Made by a program: the position numbers and the translations under genes. The notes beneath the pieces are model-generated. The model searched no databases and was not told where the DNA came from. It saw only the letters and a program-made list of their open reading frames with translations. Below are positions 55,030-64,000 of a DNA stretch of 64,000 nucleotides, piece after piece. Location: the NCBI GenBank assembly GCA_031761405.1, contig JASEVX010000001.1, positions 23,145,270 to 23,209,269 on the forward strand, given 5' to 3'. Position 1 is the stretch's first letter, and every line of letters starts with the position of its first letter. The DNA is from Serripes groenlandicus (lineage: Eukaryota; Mollusca; Bivalvia; Cardiida; Cardiidae).

Positions 55030-55545
55030 ATATATAGCTAAAAGGCGTTATAACGCCATTATTTCGCGTTATTACGCCTTTTTTCCGCGTTATAACGCCC
55101 TTTTATTAGCATTAATACGCCTTTGTTTAACGTTATTACGCCTTTATTTCGCGTTATTACGCGTTTATTTTCGCGTTACTACGCCTTTATTTCGCGTTAT
55201 AACGCTTTTTATTAGCGTTATTACGCCTTTATTTCGCGTTATTACGCCTTTATTTCGCGTTATCACGCTTTTTATTAGCGTTATTACGCCTTTATTTCGC
55301 GTTATTACGCGTTTATTTTCGCGTTATTACGCCTTTATTTCGCGTTATAACGCTTTTTTATTAGCGTGAATACGCCTTTAATTTCGCGTTATTACGCCTT
55401 TTGTTTCGCGTTTTAATGCCTTTATTCGCGTTACTACGCCTTACTTCGCATTATTACGCCTTTTCTTTGCGTTATTATGCCTTGTTTCGCGTTATTTCGC
55501 CTTTTTTCGCATTATAACGCCTTTTTTCGCGTTATTACGACTTGA
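55030..55545 (-). repeat. About 21-bp array, right outer arm
   Basis: TTTCGCGTTATTACGCCTTT units, the reverse complement of the left arm at 53260-53670, with several copies of TTTTTATTAGCGTTATTACG. Confidence 0.9.
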
Positions 55546-55593
55546 CGATATATTTTTTTTCTCAGATAGTCCTAATAGGCTTTCGTACTATAT

Positions 55594-56015
55594 GGACTGC
55601 ATTCAAAAACATTTTTTTTTTTTATACCTTTTCGACAGTGAGAAGATATTAATATCTGTTCAGAAATGTTAATTGAACTACGTCACAAGAAAACCACCGT
55701 TCGAGATCAAGTCTTCGATAGCATCTAGAGAAGCATTTTCTTTTATATTGTAATATAATTTGTTTCACTTGCGTGTCATTCTATGTTATGTATAAAGGGG
55801 ATGTAATAAGACCAATTTTCGCCCGCCCAGGAATATTTATATTGTGTTAATGTATTTATTGTATGAGCCTAATTTCCATTGCAGTATTCATCATATCGTG
55901 TAAGTTATAGATTGTCCCGAAAATGATTCATGGGTTATCTTGGCATGCCGTTTTGGGTACGTATGTTAATGTGGATATACTTTGGTATAGTTAGTAAGCT
56001 AACCACACGACTTGT
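55594..56015. other. Intergenic, nothing recognised
   Basis: No repeat or gene seen. Confidence 0.45.
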
Positions 56016-56021
56016 GATCGA

Positions 56022-56385
56022 TACCTCGGTGGTGTAGTGGTAGAACGTCCGCCTCGGGTGCGGGAGATCGCGGGTTCGATCCCCTGCCGGGTCATACCAA
56101 ATACTTTAAAAACGGTAGTAATTGCTGCCCTTCTTGGCGCTCACTCGGCTCAGGGTTGCGGGGTCAGCATAGCGACTGGCTGGGTGTTGTCAGGATAAAT
56201 GGACCAGTTGTCGCCTACTGCCAACTCGTCCAGGAAACGCCGTGATATAACACACATTACGACTGAGTGGCAGGTTTCAGGATCAATGGACCAGCAGTAT
56301 TGGTAACTTATCCAGGAAACGCCGGGATATATGTAAAGACTTGTCGAGGGCGGCGTAAAACCCCAAACAATCAATCAATCAACAC
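56022..56385 (+). mobile_element. tRNA-Pro-derived SINE with full head and duplicated tail
   Basis: The head has GGTGGTGTAGTGGTAGAACG (A box), anticodon stem-loop CCGC-CTCGGGT-GCGG (anticodon CGG, Pro), and CGCGGGTTCGATCCCCTGC (B box). The second half is partly repeated: AGGATAAATGGACCAG..CCAGGAAACGCCGTGATATA and later AGGATCAATGGACCAG..CCAGGAAACGCCGGGATATA. Ends GGCGGCGTAAAACCCC and (AATC)n. The acceptor stem is imperfect, so it is not a working tRNA. Confidence 0.85.
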
Positions 56386-56401
56386 TACAACAAGAACATA
56401 C

Positions 56402-56647
56402 CGAGGGCTTGGCGTGAAACGGTTGTAACTCAAAACCTATTTTGAAAACCATGGTTTAGGGGCAATTTTGACCCCTTTGTAAATAATGCAGATTTATGTG
56501 CTATTGCTCAGAAAGAGCAATGGCACCTAAATTTCCATTGTTTACCAAGAAAAATGATTGAACACTTATAAAGACTTTATGGTGAGGTGATTAACCTTGG
56601 TAAAAAAATACCAATTTTAGTTACAACCGTTTCACGCCAAGCCCTCG
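56402..56647 (+). mobile_element. Family D MITE, 246 bp, ATAC target duplication
   Basis: Terminal inverted repeats of 28 bp or so: CGAGGGCTTGGCGTGAAACG with GTTGTAACT at the left and its complement at the right. ATAC flanks both sides (56398-56401 and 56648-56651). An internal GCTATTGCTCAGAAAGAGCA hairpin. No coding capacity. Only one copy in this window. Confidence 0.9.
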
Positions 56648-56651
56648 ATAC

Positions 56652-57960
56652 GACTGCGTGTATGTATCATATTGGTCAACAGTTGTTTCTTCTCACCTTG
56701 TTAACCAGATATGATATTGTTAATGTCGTTTGCTAAATGCAAGCATCCGAGGAAATACATGGAACATTTCTCCTAAAATGTTTTCAAATCAGTTCTCTTC
56801 AAATTTAAAATACCTGGGTCCAATTCTACCAATCTGACTTAGGGCTGAGTAATACTAGAAAGCATATTTCATCAATTTTCTTACCCTAATTAAAATGCCA
56901 AAATATTTCATTTCTTAACAAGTATTGTTGGTCAGCAGGGTGACTATATATGTCCAGTTTTTTATTAACTTAGATACATTCCATCATTCATGTTGTATAT
57001 AATATAAGGGAAACAAAAATAATGAAATATGCTCTAAGTATTTAAGTATTACTAAGCGCTCAATAAAGCTGGTGGAATTGGACCTTGGTAAACATTGAAA
57101 AGCGTAGTGGATGTTAACTTAATATGACCTCGTTTAGCTCACAACGTGTCCATTTTGAATTCTCCTGACAGTTTTGACACCCAAGGGTCGGTTACATATC
57201 CTTTAAGAACCATCAATTCATTAGGAATACTCGCATTGTATTTGTTTTGTGCCAAGAGCAAATCCGAAATTCCCGTTTAAGAAACCGATGACAACATGCT
57301 GATACAGTAGCGCACTCCCGAATAAAGCGGCACTTGATACTGGATAACTATTGACCAATCAGGACCACGCTTGTATTATTGGATTACGGAAAGCTCTGCC
57401 TCCCAGCATTTGTAAAATCCATAGTTCCGGTAAAATTGGTAATCTTCTGCTAGCAGAGTTATTCTTTCGCGCCTTTTCGGATTGAAATTAGCAGATTAAT
57501 GCAACGAACAAACAGATAACAAACTTGAGGTATCTAGTGGCACAGTCGAGCATTTGCGCCCGCAAAATAAAAAATTCTTTATTTGTCACATGAATAAAAC
57601 ACGTACATTAAAAGTCAAATGAACCTTTTAACAAAAAGAAAATGTTGCAAAACTGACACTTTGCTTTCACCAATTTATGTTTTGAAGAGACAATGACACA
57701 TTCTAGGTCATTTGTGCATGGCGGGAGTTCAGATGCCAATAATTCACTGGAGCCCCGAGATATCATTGAATTCGTAATAAACAAGAGGTCGCTGTTAAGC
57801 AATTTGTTCCCGGCAGACGCCAAGAGAGCAGATGAGAATTTCAGATTTTCTTATCTGCCCGAAACACTCGTGCGCGGATCAAGGTTAACAGGGTTTAAAG
57901 TATAAGGATAGAAAGGCTAATCGTTCTTCGGATAATGGATTCTGGAAAATGTTCTCTAAT
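56652..57960. other. Intergenic, 1.3 kb without recognised repeats
   Basis: Two overlapping frames on opposite strands (57608-57823 minus, 57693-57905 plus) are about 70 aa each and not recognisable. No transposable element identified. Confidence 0.45.
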
Positions 57961-58615
57961 CTATTTTCTACGTTGGAAATCTTTGGAGTATTTTCTTTTC
58001 GATTGTATTTTCCCCTGGATAACAGAAATGTCTTTATTCCTATTTCCTGTGGATTCTTGGTAAATGTTGAGCTGGTAAGCTATGGCCACCGGGTTCGTTC
58101 CCCCAGCCGCGGCACGGCGGTCATGGTGCCCTTGGACAAGGCACATGTCTAAGCATATAACTGGTTTGTTTACGCAGGGATCATGAATAAGTGAACTGTT
58201 ACCGTGATATATGTCAAAACAATTATTGAAAACGACGTAAAACCCAAATGAATAAAACAGTTATGGCCACAGCACAAGCTTCGAGGACTATTTTCTACGT
58301 TGGAAATCTTTGGAGTATTTTCTTTTCGATTGTATTTACCCCTGGATAACAGAAATGTCTTTTTTTCCTATTTCCTGTGGATTCTTGGTAAATGTTGAGC
58401 TGGAGAGCTATGACCACCAGGTTCGTTCCCCAGCCGCTGCACGGCGGTCATGGTGCCCTTGGGCAAGGCACATTTCTAAGCCAAGAACTGGTTTGTTTAC
58501 GCAGGGATCATGAATAAGTGAACTGTCGCCGTGATTTATATCAAACAAATTGTTGAAAACGGCGTAAAACCCAAATGAATAAAACAGTTATGGCCACAGC
58601 ACACGTTTCGAGGAC
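57961..58615 (+). repeat. Tandem duplication of a 327-bp SINE-bearing unit
   Basis: Copies 57961-58287 and 58288-58615. Each starts CTATTTTCTACGTTGGAAAT and holds a type 3 SINE part: GGTTCGTTCCCCCAGCCGC (one C fewer in copy 2), CACGGCGGTCATGGTGCCCT, GGGATCATGAATAAGTGAAC, a CCGTGAT-start tail and CGTAAAACCCAAATGAAT. They differ by scattered substitutions and small indels. Confidence 0.9.
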
Positions 58616-58750
58616 GTTCTGATGTCGAGCATGTCGAAGTCAATGCTTGTTGTTAATCCTTCACTGTTAAGCTGCCTTGAATGTTTCGAAAGTTTGGACT
58701 GAAGTCTATTCTAGCATTATTAAGTTGCTTCTTTCGTGGCTTACTTTTCC

Positions 58751-59005
58751 AAACCCTTTTGCCAATTCTAGACACATTCTGACCCATCTGCAGCAGACGA
58801 CTTTTGAAAACAGTGTAGTAAAAGGACAAATACATTCATATAGTATCCCGGATACAGACGTCTAACACTAGAGAAGACCATGCTCATAATGTTTTCAACT
58901 ATTTTCAATGATTAATTTTTCATATATAAAGATGATTTTCTATATTATACCTTGACGTCTTCAAATTCGACTGCTGCAGATCTGTTGTATGTGGGAAAGG
59001 GTTAA
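58751..59005 (+). mobile_element. Family A MITE, second subtype, diverged
   Basis: CCCTTTTGCCAATTCTAGAC left. GTTGTATGTGGGAAAGGGTT with TTAA right. It keeps CTGCAGCAGACGACTTTTGA and TTTTCAACTATTTTCAATGA. The hairpin is replaced by other sequence. Confidence 0.75.
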
Positions 59006-59126
59006 AATGCAGCTAATAAAGGCGTTATATGTACCATGTGCCCATTGAAACACTCCTAAAAAGATATATACTTCTTGCACATCGCATTTTTATCAACATT
59101 TTTTTCTGAAATGACAGTTTCAAGAG

Positions 59127-59287
59127 TCGTCTGTTTTGAAAACATCGGCGAAGTCAAAATGCATCATCTACTAAAAAATAAATTGGAAGTCTAATCAATT
59201 CAATACAGATCTGAAATTAGTGTTGGAAAAGGGAGATATTGCTCAGTTTTGCTGTAAATGCGTTAGCTGCTGGCCGTATAAGGGTTA
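59127..59287 (+). mobile_element. Family A MITE, very degenerate
   Basis: GTCGTCTGTTTTGAAAACAT, GGAGATATTGCTCAGTTTTG and GTATAAGGGTTAA at the right. The order matches but similarity is weak. Confidence 0.35.
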
Positions 59288-59984
59288 AAGTTCACTGACT
59301 GAGGTACAATCAGCCTCCCATATCGACGTCCTTCTTGACTAGGTCTTCATTATCTAATTTGAATTTTAAATCGATAGCTGATTTTTTTTTGTATGTGTCA
59401 AACAAAAAATGACCCCCGATACACATTGAGTATCTGGGTGTTATTATCATACACTACTAGATTTTTGAAAGTCTTTTGCTGCAGTCTAACCTACATCGTC
59501 AGAATAAAAGCGGAAAGTGGAACTAGTTTTATGAAGACTCGTTTAAAAATGTGCCATTTGCATATACATATATATAAACATAATATATAGTTTCTCATTC
59601 TCTTCTCTTATATAGACTCGTTTACAAATGGCTATAAAGAAGTTCAAGTATTTCGTGCTATGAATGTTAGACTCCCTCTATTTTGCCCCTACCTTCAATG
59701 TCAATTTAGCGCGGATGAATAAGGTGTAATGAGGCGGAAGTGAGGAAACTTTGTGTTGTTTAGTTCCTTTTACGTAAGTGTATATTTTATCAGTGATTAT
59801 ATGAATTGCATATCATTTATACAACCAACCGGGGTTTAAAAATCTTTTCGGTATTATTGTAGACTACACAGTCAATGATTTGGTATTCCCCAGATAGAAC
59901 AATTATGTGCCATGACATAATTCGACAGACTTAACACAGATAATTTGTTAGTATGATGGTTAACGCCCCTTTCAACAATTTTCA
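59288..59984. other. Intergenic, nothing recognised
   Basis: AT-rich. TATATA tracts near 59565-59590. No gene. Confidence 0.45.
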
Positions 59985-60182
59985 GTTACATCACTGGGTA
60001 AGTTACCAGTTCTACTACTGGTCCATTTATCCTGTCACCAGTCAGTCCCCCGTAACCCTGAGCGCAAAGGAGGGCAGCCATTACTACCATTGTTAAAGTA
60101 ATCGTGGTATGACTCGGCCGGGGATCGAACCCACGACCTCCCGCATCCGAGGCGGACGCTCTACCACTACACCACCGATGCG
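59985..60182 (-). mobile_element. tRNA-Pro-derived SINE, minus strand
   Basis: The reverse complement has GCATCGGTGGTGTAGTGGTA, anticodon arm CCGC-CTCGGAT-GCGG (anticodon CGG), GTGGGTTCGATCCCCGGCCG, AATGGCTGCCCTCCTTTGCG and GACAGGATAAATGGACCAG. It lacks the GCGTTAA tail. The 87-aa frame over it is spurious. Confidence 0.85.
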
Positions 60183-60282
60183 GTTTAACACGGATAAAGA
60201 TACTGCTGTCAGTGAACATCATTGTGCTGGAGTATAGTTTCAAAGCCATGCAACATCTACGTCATTTTCAACATAATTTTAG

Positions 60283-60455
60283 TGATACATTACGGCGAAC
60301 TATCACTTATCCATGATCTCTGTGTCAACAAACCAGTTCTTGGCTAGAAAATGTGCCTCTTTATGACCGCCGTGACTTGGGATCGAACCCGGGACGCCCG
60401 GTTCCAACTCCCCGACGCTAACCACTAGGCCAATGCGGATTGCTAGACGGTTATG
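60283..60455 (-). mobile_element. tRNA-derived SINE, head type 3, minus strand
   Basis: The reverse complement has CGCATTGGCCTAGTGGTTAG (A box) and GGGTTCGATCCCAAGTCACG (B box), then GCGGTCATAAAGAGGCACAT and CCAAGAACTGGTTTGTTGAC, matching 57961 and 42255. It shows that those copies belong to a tRNA-headed family. Confidence 0.8.
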
Positions 60456-60604
60456 ACGACCAGTAAATCAAACTAGCGACGATTACCATAATATATCAAC
60501 TAGAGCTCCAAGCTACAGCTGTGAGTCGTTGAACATTGTGTAATTTGTGATGAAAGGGAATTCGTTTGATGAAAAGAATAGGAAACCTGAAGTTTCTTTG
60601 ACCA

Positions 60605-61100
60605 ATTAACCCTTTCCCACATACATTTAAATATATCTGCAGTGGACTATTTCTTTAGAAGAGAAATATCTCTAAAAGTCAAGGTAGATGTCTAATTATT
60701 GAATATACTTGAAAATAATGTGACTAAATAAGAAGTAACAGCGATATGAAGTACTTCGCTACAGGAAGTGGGTTATCCGGCTCCATGTGCGCAATGAAAA
60801 TAGTCCTGTCAAACGGTGGTAAAGTACCGGATCTTCCAGGGGTACCGGTTATTTTTGTACATTTTCAAGTCCCTTAATCTATTTAAAGCACATACAAGAA
60901 CATGAAATATTTTACTGAAGCTTTTCGTGTAGCATCTCTTAAAGTCAAGGTACATGTCTAATTGTTGAATATACTTGAAAATAAAGTGCATAAGTAAGAA
61001 GTAACTCATCCTGAGCAATTTTTACTTTCGCCTCAAGGCTTTCAAAAGTCATCTACGGTAGAGGCGACAGAAAGCGCTTCCATGCGAGAACGCGTTGAAA
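60605..61100 (-). mobile_element. Family A MITE, degenerate, split by a 198-bp repeat
   Basis: TTAACCCTTTCCCACATACA left. AGTCATCTACGGTAGAGGCG and ACAGAAAGCGCTTCCATGCG right. The centre is interrupted at 60738-60935 and flanked by a direct duplication of about 70 bp (AAAGTCAAGGTAGATGTCTA and AAAGTCAAGGTACATGTCTA). Confidence 0.65.
60738..60935 (+). repeat. 198-bp dispersed repeat, copy 1
   Basis: Starts ACAGCGATATGAAGTACTTC and ends GAAGCTTTTCGTGTAGCAT. It matches 63030-63227 over its whole length with three substitutions that I can see and no indel. Not coding. The class of element is unknown. Confidence 0.92.
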
Positions 61101-61149
61101 TACTAATTTGTAAGGTACTTGCGTACAGTTGGGATAGTCTGATATCATT

Positions 61150-61262
61150 TTAACCCTTTCCCACATACAACAAATCTGCAGCATACGACTTTGAAAATAC
61201 CTACTCAAGATATCGAAAATCTCTAAAAAATGAAGGTATAATTACTGGAAAAGTTGCAAACA
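61150..61262 (-). repeat. Family A MITE half
   Basis: TTAACCCTTTCCCACATACA, CTGCAGCATACGACTTTGAA and GGAAAAGTTGCAAACATTGT. Ends at the hairpin position. Confidence 0.65.
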
Positions 61263-61320
61263 TTGTTGTTTTTGTTTCTCCAATGTATCCTAATAACAAT
61301 CTTTAATAAATAATAGTAAT

Positions 61321-61551
61321 TCTGCTTTCCCTCATACAACAAATCTGCAGCAGACGACTTTGAGAATATTTTGGCAAAAAGTAGAAAATCTCAATAATTG
61401 AATGGATAACCTATGACTAAAAGTGGAAAACATTGTGGCAAAGGGAGAAATTGCTCGTTTTGAGCAATTTCTTCCTTTGTCACAATGGTTTTTTAAAAAG
61501 TCGTCTGCTGCAGAGGCGTCAAAATGCGTCTATACGTGGGAAAAGGGTCAA
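61321..61551 (-). mobile_element. Family A MITE, nearly intact
   Basis: CTTTCCCTCATACAACAAAT left, TATACGTGGGAAAAGGGTCA right. Hairpin GAAATTGCTCGTTTTGAGCA perfect. TTAA ends mutated. Confidence 0.85.
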
Positions 61552-62284
61552 AGTTCAATGCGTGACGTGCCGTGACGACGCTGTTTCAATTATAAGACGC
61601 GCCATCACAATAAAATATGATGATATCTTTTTCTGTAATTCCCTCCTGTTATCTGAACGTCAAAAAATCAGATATTGGACATCGGGCGTGCGCCATTTTT
61701 TTAAAAATCATTCGAATCATTTCATGAAAGACCAAACCGTATTTTTCTCTGAACAAATCAGAAAATTAGTTCAACACGTGACTCGCGCGTGTTGTTAAAG
61801 AAGCGCATGCGCCGAATCGTTTATCGCGACGCACGGGTTGCGAGTCTACCAGATAAGGTCAGAGGTACTAAAACTCGCGGACGGAGTATTCTTTAATTAG
61901 ATTGTAATGACCTACTGTTTTATTAGTAAGATAATCAAAAATTAATTAAAAGTCCACCCCCCGATATCCGTCGTTCGTTTTTATCTCTTCACTCTGCTTG
62001 TTATTGACGAGAATACCGCGTGATGGAACGAACCCGAAGCCGCATGTGTCGTACAATATTTTGATTTGCGATCGGTGAAGACCAATATCCGTCAGCCCGT
62101 TCTAGTAATACAGTATTGGTATTTACTTTTACGTATTCTTTTTACGTTTCATTACAGGCACAAAGTCAAATGGTAACCACTATATCAGATGGGAAATGAT
62201 ATCATCTTATAAATGCTAACATCACAGACTCTAAGCCTATTTTTTGCTGTTGTGTCTTAGAACTGAAAAGCAGTGTAATTGAAC
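61552..62284. other. Intergenic with a CpG-rich patch
   Basis: 61770-61890 has many CpGs and a perfect GCGCATGCGC palindrome (61803-61812), an NRF1-type core. No exon recognised next to it. The rest is unremarkable. Confidence 0.4.
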
Positions 62285-62493
62285 TTTTCTGCCGCTTTGT
62301 GACGCTTCTGCAGCAGACGACTTTTGAAAACATTGTGGCAAAAGGAGACATTGCGCATTATGAGCAATATCATGTTTTGCCACCATTTTGTTCAATTTTA
62401 CAAAAACAAAATCCATTCAGAGACATTTCCCAGTTTTTGTCATGGAACTATTAGAGTCGTCTGCTGCAGAGTAGCACGTGGGAAACGGGTTAA
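62285..62493 (+). mobile_element. Family A MITE, second subtype
   Basis: TGTGACGCTTCTGCAGCAGA left, GTAGCACGTGGGAAACGGG right, ending at a TTAA shared with the next copy. Hairpin loosened (ACATTGCGCATTATGAGCAA). Confidence 0.78.
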
Positions 62494-62719
62494 CCATTTC
62501 CCCCATATAGACGCTTTCTGACGCTTCTGCAGCAGACGGCTTTTTGAAAACATAGTGACAAAAGAAGAAATTGCACAAAACGTGCAATTTTTCCTTTTGC
62601 CACAATGTTTTCCACTTTTTGTCATAGGTTATCCATTCGGTTATAGATATTTTCTATGTTTTGACAAAATACGTTCAAAGTCGTCTGCAGCAGAATTGTC
62701 GTATGAGAGAGAGGGTTAA
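62490..62719 (+). mobile_element. Family A MITE, intact
   Basis: TTAA at both ends. CCATTTCCCCCATATAGACG left, GTATGAGAGAGAGGG right. Perfect CAC/GTG hairpin. Joined head to tail with 62285 through one TTAA. Confidence 0.88.
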
Positions 62720-63029
62720 GAGTTCGGTGTATCATTCTTAGTATTTTATGTATAATTCTAAAGTGACGTATTCGTCCATTTTCAGTAGCACAGCGTTATC
62801 GCCGCCTTGTAGTGTGGGCAATGTTCAACAATTGTAATTAAAGCAAATGAACAAATCCGCGTAAAAATATTTTATGTGACATCTTGGTCAAAGGTTCACA
62901 AAGGATGAAAAGGGATAATTATCCAAAACGGCGATCAGTGAAAGCTTTCATTTCACAACATTACACTCGAAACTGTTTAAAGTATTGTTGAGCTTACGAG
63001 TTATTTACAGAAATGTCTCAAATCCCATT
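62720..63029. other. Intergenic, nothing recognised
   Basis: No gene or known repeat. Confidence 0.4.
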
Positions 63030-63227
63030 ACAGCGATATGAAGTACTTCGCTACAGGAAGTGGGTTATCCGGCTCCATGTGCGCAATGAAAATAGTCCTG
63101 TCAAACGGTGGTAAAGTACCGGATCTTCCAGGGGTACAGGTTATTTTTGTACATTTTCAAGTCCCTTAATCTATTTAAAACACATACAAGAACATGAAAT
63201 ATGTTACTGAAGCTTTTCGTGTAGCAT
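63030..63227 (+). repeat. 198-bp dispersed repeat, copy 2
   Basis: Same length as 60738-60935 and about 98.5% identical by eye. The flanks share nothing with copy 1. Confidence 0.92.
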
Positions 63228-63259
63228 GACTTAGTATAATGATATCGGCATCTATATAT

Positions 63260-63291
63260 GAGCCGTCCCGCGAGAAAACCAACATTGTGAG
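63260..63291 (+). repeat. Solo family C end
   Basis: GAGCCGTCCCGCGAGAAAAC and CAACATTGTGA, the outer terminal repeat of family C with no body after it. Confidence 0.75.
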
Positions 63292-63361
63292 ACGATTATT
63301 TTGAGTACCTACAACATAGGTTTTAATGATTGCTAAAGGGAGGTATCATATTAGTCCTCTG

Positions 63362-63515
63362 AATTACAGAGACGCTTTCTGACGACTCTGCATCAGTTAA
63401 CGTTTTGCCACAATGCTTCGAACTTTATTCAATAATTCCTCCTTCATTTATAAAGACGGTTCCATATTTTTCAAAGTCGTCTGCTGCAGATTTGATGTAC
63501 GTGGGAAAGGGTTAA
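63362..63515 (+). mobile_element. Family A MITE, second subtype, deleted
   Basis: GACGCTTTCTGACGACTCTG left, TGTACGTGGGAAAGGGTTAA right. The left hairpin arm is deleted (TCAGTTAACGTTTTGCCACA). Confidence 0.75.
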
Positions 63516-63812
63516 TCGGCCTTTTGTTAACGTAAGGATGTTAATGATTGTTTGTCTTGGTAGTTTAGCGTTTTTTAACTTCCTAGTTATTCGTAAATAG
63601 TTTCTTTGTGTGAAATTGTATTTCTTCGGTATATCCTCTACCGTTGTATTTGCTGTACTGATTATGATTATAAAATACTTGAAAGTGGTTGAATAGAAAA
63701 ACATCTGTATATCTTTTAAGGATATAATTTAAGTGATATTAAGACAAAAGAATGGAAGGTAACATATCAGAAAACCTAATGAAACCAATGCAAGTTTTAA
63801 ATGTAACTTACT
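63516..63812. other. Intergenic, nothing recognised
   Basis: A 77-aa minus frame at 63471-63704 is not recognisable. AT-rich. Confidence 0.4.
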
Positions 63813-63813
63813 T

Positions 63814-63862
<49 letters not shown>

Positions 63863-64000
63863 TATCTTTATTTAATTAAGGTTACATATTAAAATGTATT
63901 TAGGTGTACAAAAAATAATCTTCAACTTATATATATATCTATATTCATGCAGGCACACACACACATACGTACACCCATATAAACACTTACATATTCATAA
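63813..64000 (-). mobile_element. Possible LINE 3' end with (TTA)n tail
   Basis: On the minus strand TTAATTAAATAAAGATATTG is followed directly by (TTA)n. AATAAA plus a short tandem tail suggests a LINE terminus running out of the window. No coding part visible. Confidence 0.35.
63816..63862. repeat. (TAA)n microsatellite
   Basis: About 15 TAA/AAT units. Confidence 0.95.

Larger units (their letters stand above)
53211..55593. mobile_element. Fold-back element, 2.4 kb, built of mirrored minisatellites
   Basis: Outer ends: TACGAAAGCCTGTTAGGACC at the left and its complement (GTCCTAATAGGCTTTCGTAC) at the right. Next inward, arrays of about 20-22 bp units with GGCGTAATAACGCGAAATAA (53260-53670), mirrored at 55030-55545 (TTTCGCGTTATTACGCC). 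Then a unique mirrored segment with ATCGATTACTGCTTTGAAGA, and inside it arrays of about 53-bp units with GCTACGATCTACGACCCAGA (53730-54015), mirrored and expanded at 54030-54980. The hinge is near 54004-54033. No coding capacity. Arms are unequal (about 0.8 and 1.55 kb). Confidence 0.88.

Noticed and set aside
56022..56100. Functional tRNA-Pro gene
   Set aside because: Head of a SINE: the acceptor stem does not pair well and it is followed by the shared SINE body and tail. The same applies to 60100-60182 on the minus strand.
57608..57905. Overlapping 71- and 70-aa frames on opposite strands
   Set aside because: Could be a decayed transposon or chance; no motif supports either strand.
59986..60249. 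87-aa minus frame (HRWCSGRASASDAGGRGFDP)
   Set aside because: A translation of the SINE head, seen in many genomes wherever tRNA-derived SINEs occur; not a gene.

Overview
This is an animal genome segment, almost certainly from a mollusc and most likely a bivalve. It contains one confidently recognised protein-coding gene, an orthodenticle/Otx homeobox gene on the minus strand, with four coding exons between 10881 and 1010. Exon joins, phases, GT-AG splice sites, an in-frame upstream stop and a typical Otx C-terminus all agree, giving a predicted protein of 360 residues. The animal assignment rests on the Otx gene and its introns. The bivalve suggestion rests on the style of the repeats, as I remember mollusc genomes, and is an inference.

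Layout. 1-1009 is the 3' flank of Otx. 1010-10881 is Otx, with introns of about 2.6, 4.4 and 1.8 kb that are nearly free of repeats. A candidate promoter with a GC box and an NRF1-like palindrome lies about 0.3 kb upstream of the start codon. From about 12.3 kb to the end there is a 50-kb repeat-rich stretch with no other gene I can support. It is dominated by (a) an about 230-bp TTAA-flanked MITE with CCCTTTCCC ends (family A, piggyBac-like, about 40 copies or fragments); (b) a second TTAA MITE, about 215 bp, with CTCTTTCAGCGC ends (family B, 5 copies); (c) an about 245-bp MITE with long inverted ends (family C, 4 copies plus one end fragment); (d) a 246-bp MITE with an ATAC target duplication (family D); (e) tRNA-derived SINEs with at least three head types that share a similar tail; (f) LINE 3' ends, one still encoding a C-terminal zinc-knuckle peptide; and (g) several minisatellite arrays with monomers of 32, 32, 44, 46-48, 92 and about 166 bp.

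The most unusual structures are a 2.4-kb fold-back element (53211-55593) whose arms are two kinds of minisatellite in mirror order; paired substitutions that keep the central hairpin of family A MITEs; a MITE at 23830-25698 interrupted by two other elements; a nested insertion at 44219-44530 that reveals the TTAA target duplication; and a cluster of four GGATTA/TAATCC sites (K50 homeodomain targets) spaced 11, 12 and 11 bp at 39457-39496, about 28.6 kb upstream of Otx.

Regulatory reading (inference): Otx proteins are K50 homeodomain factors that bind TAATCC. The phased site cluster and two TAATCC sites near the start codon are candidates for autoregulation. No operon or multi-gene pathway is present.
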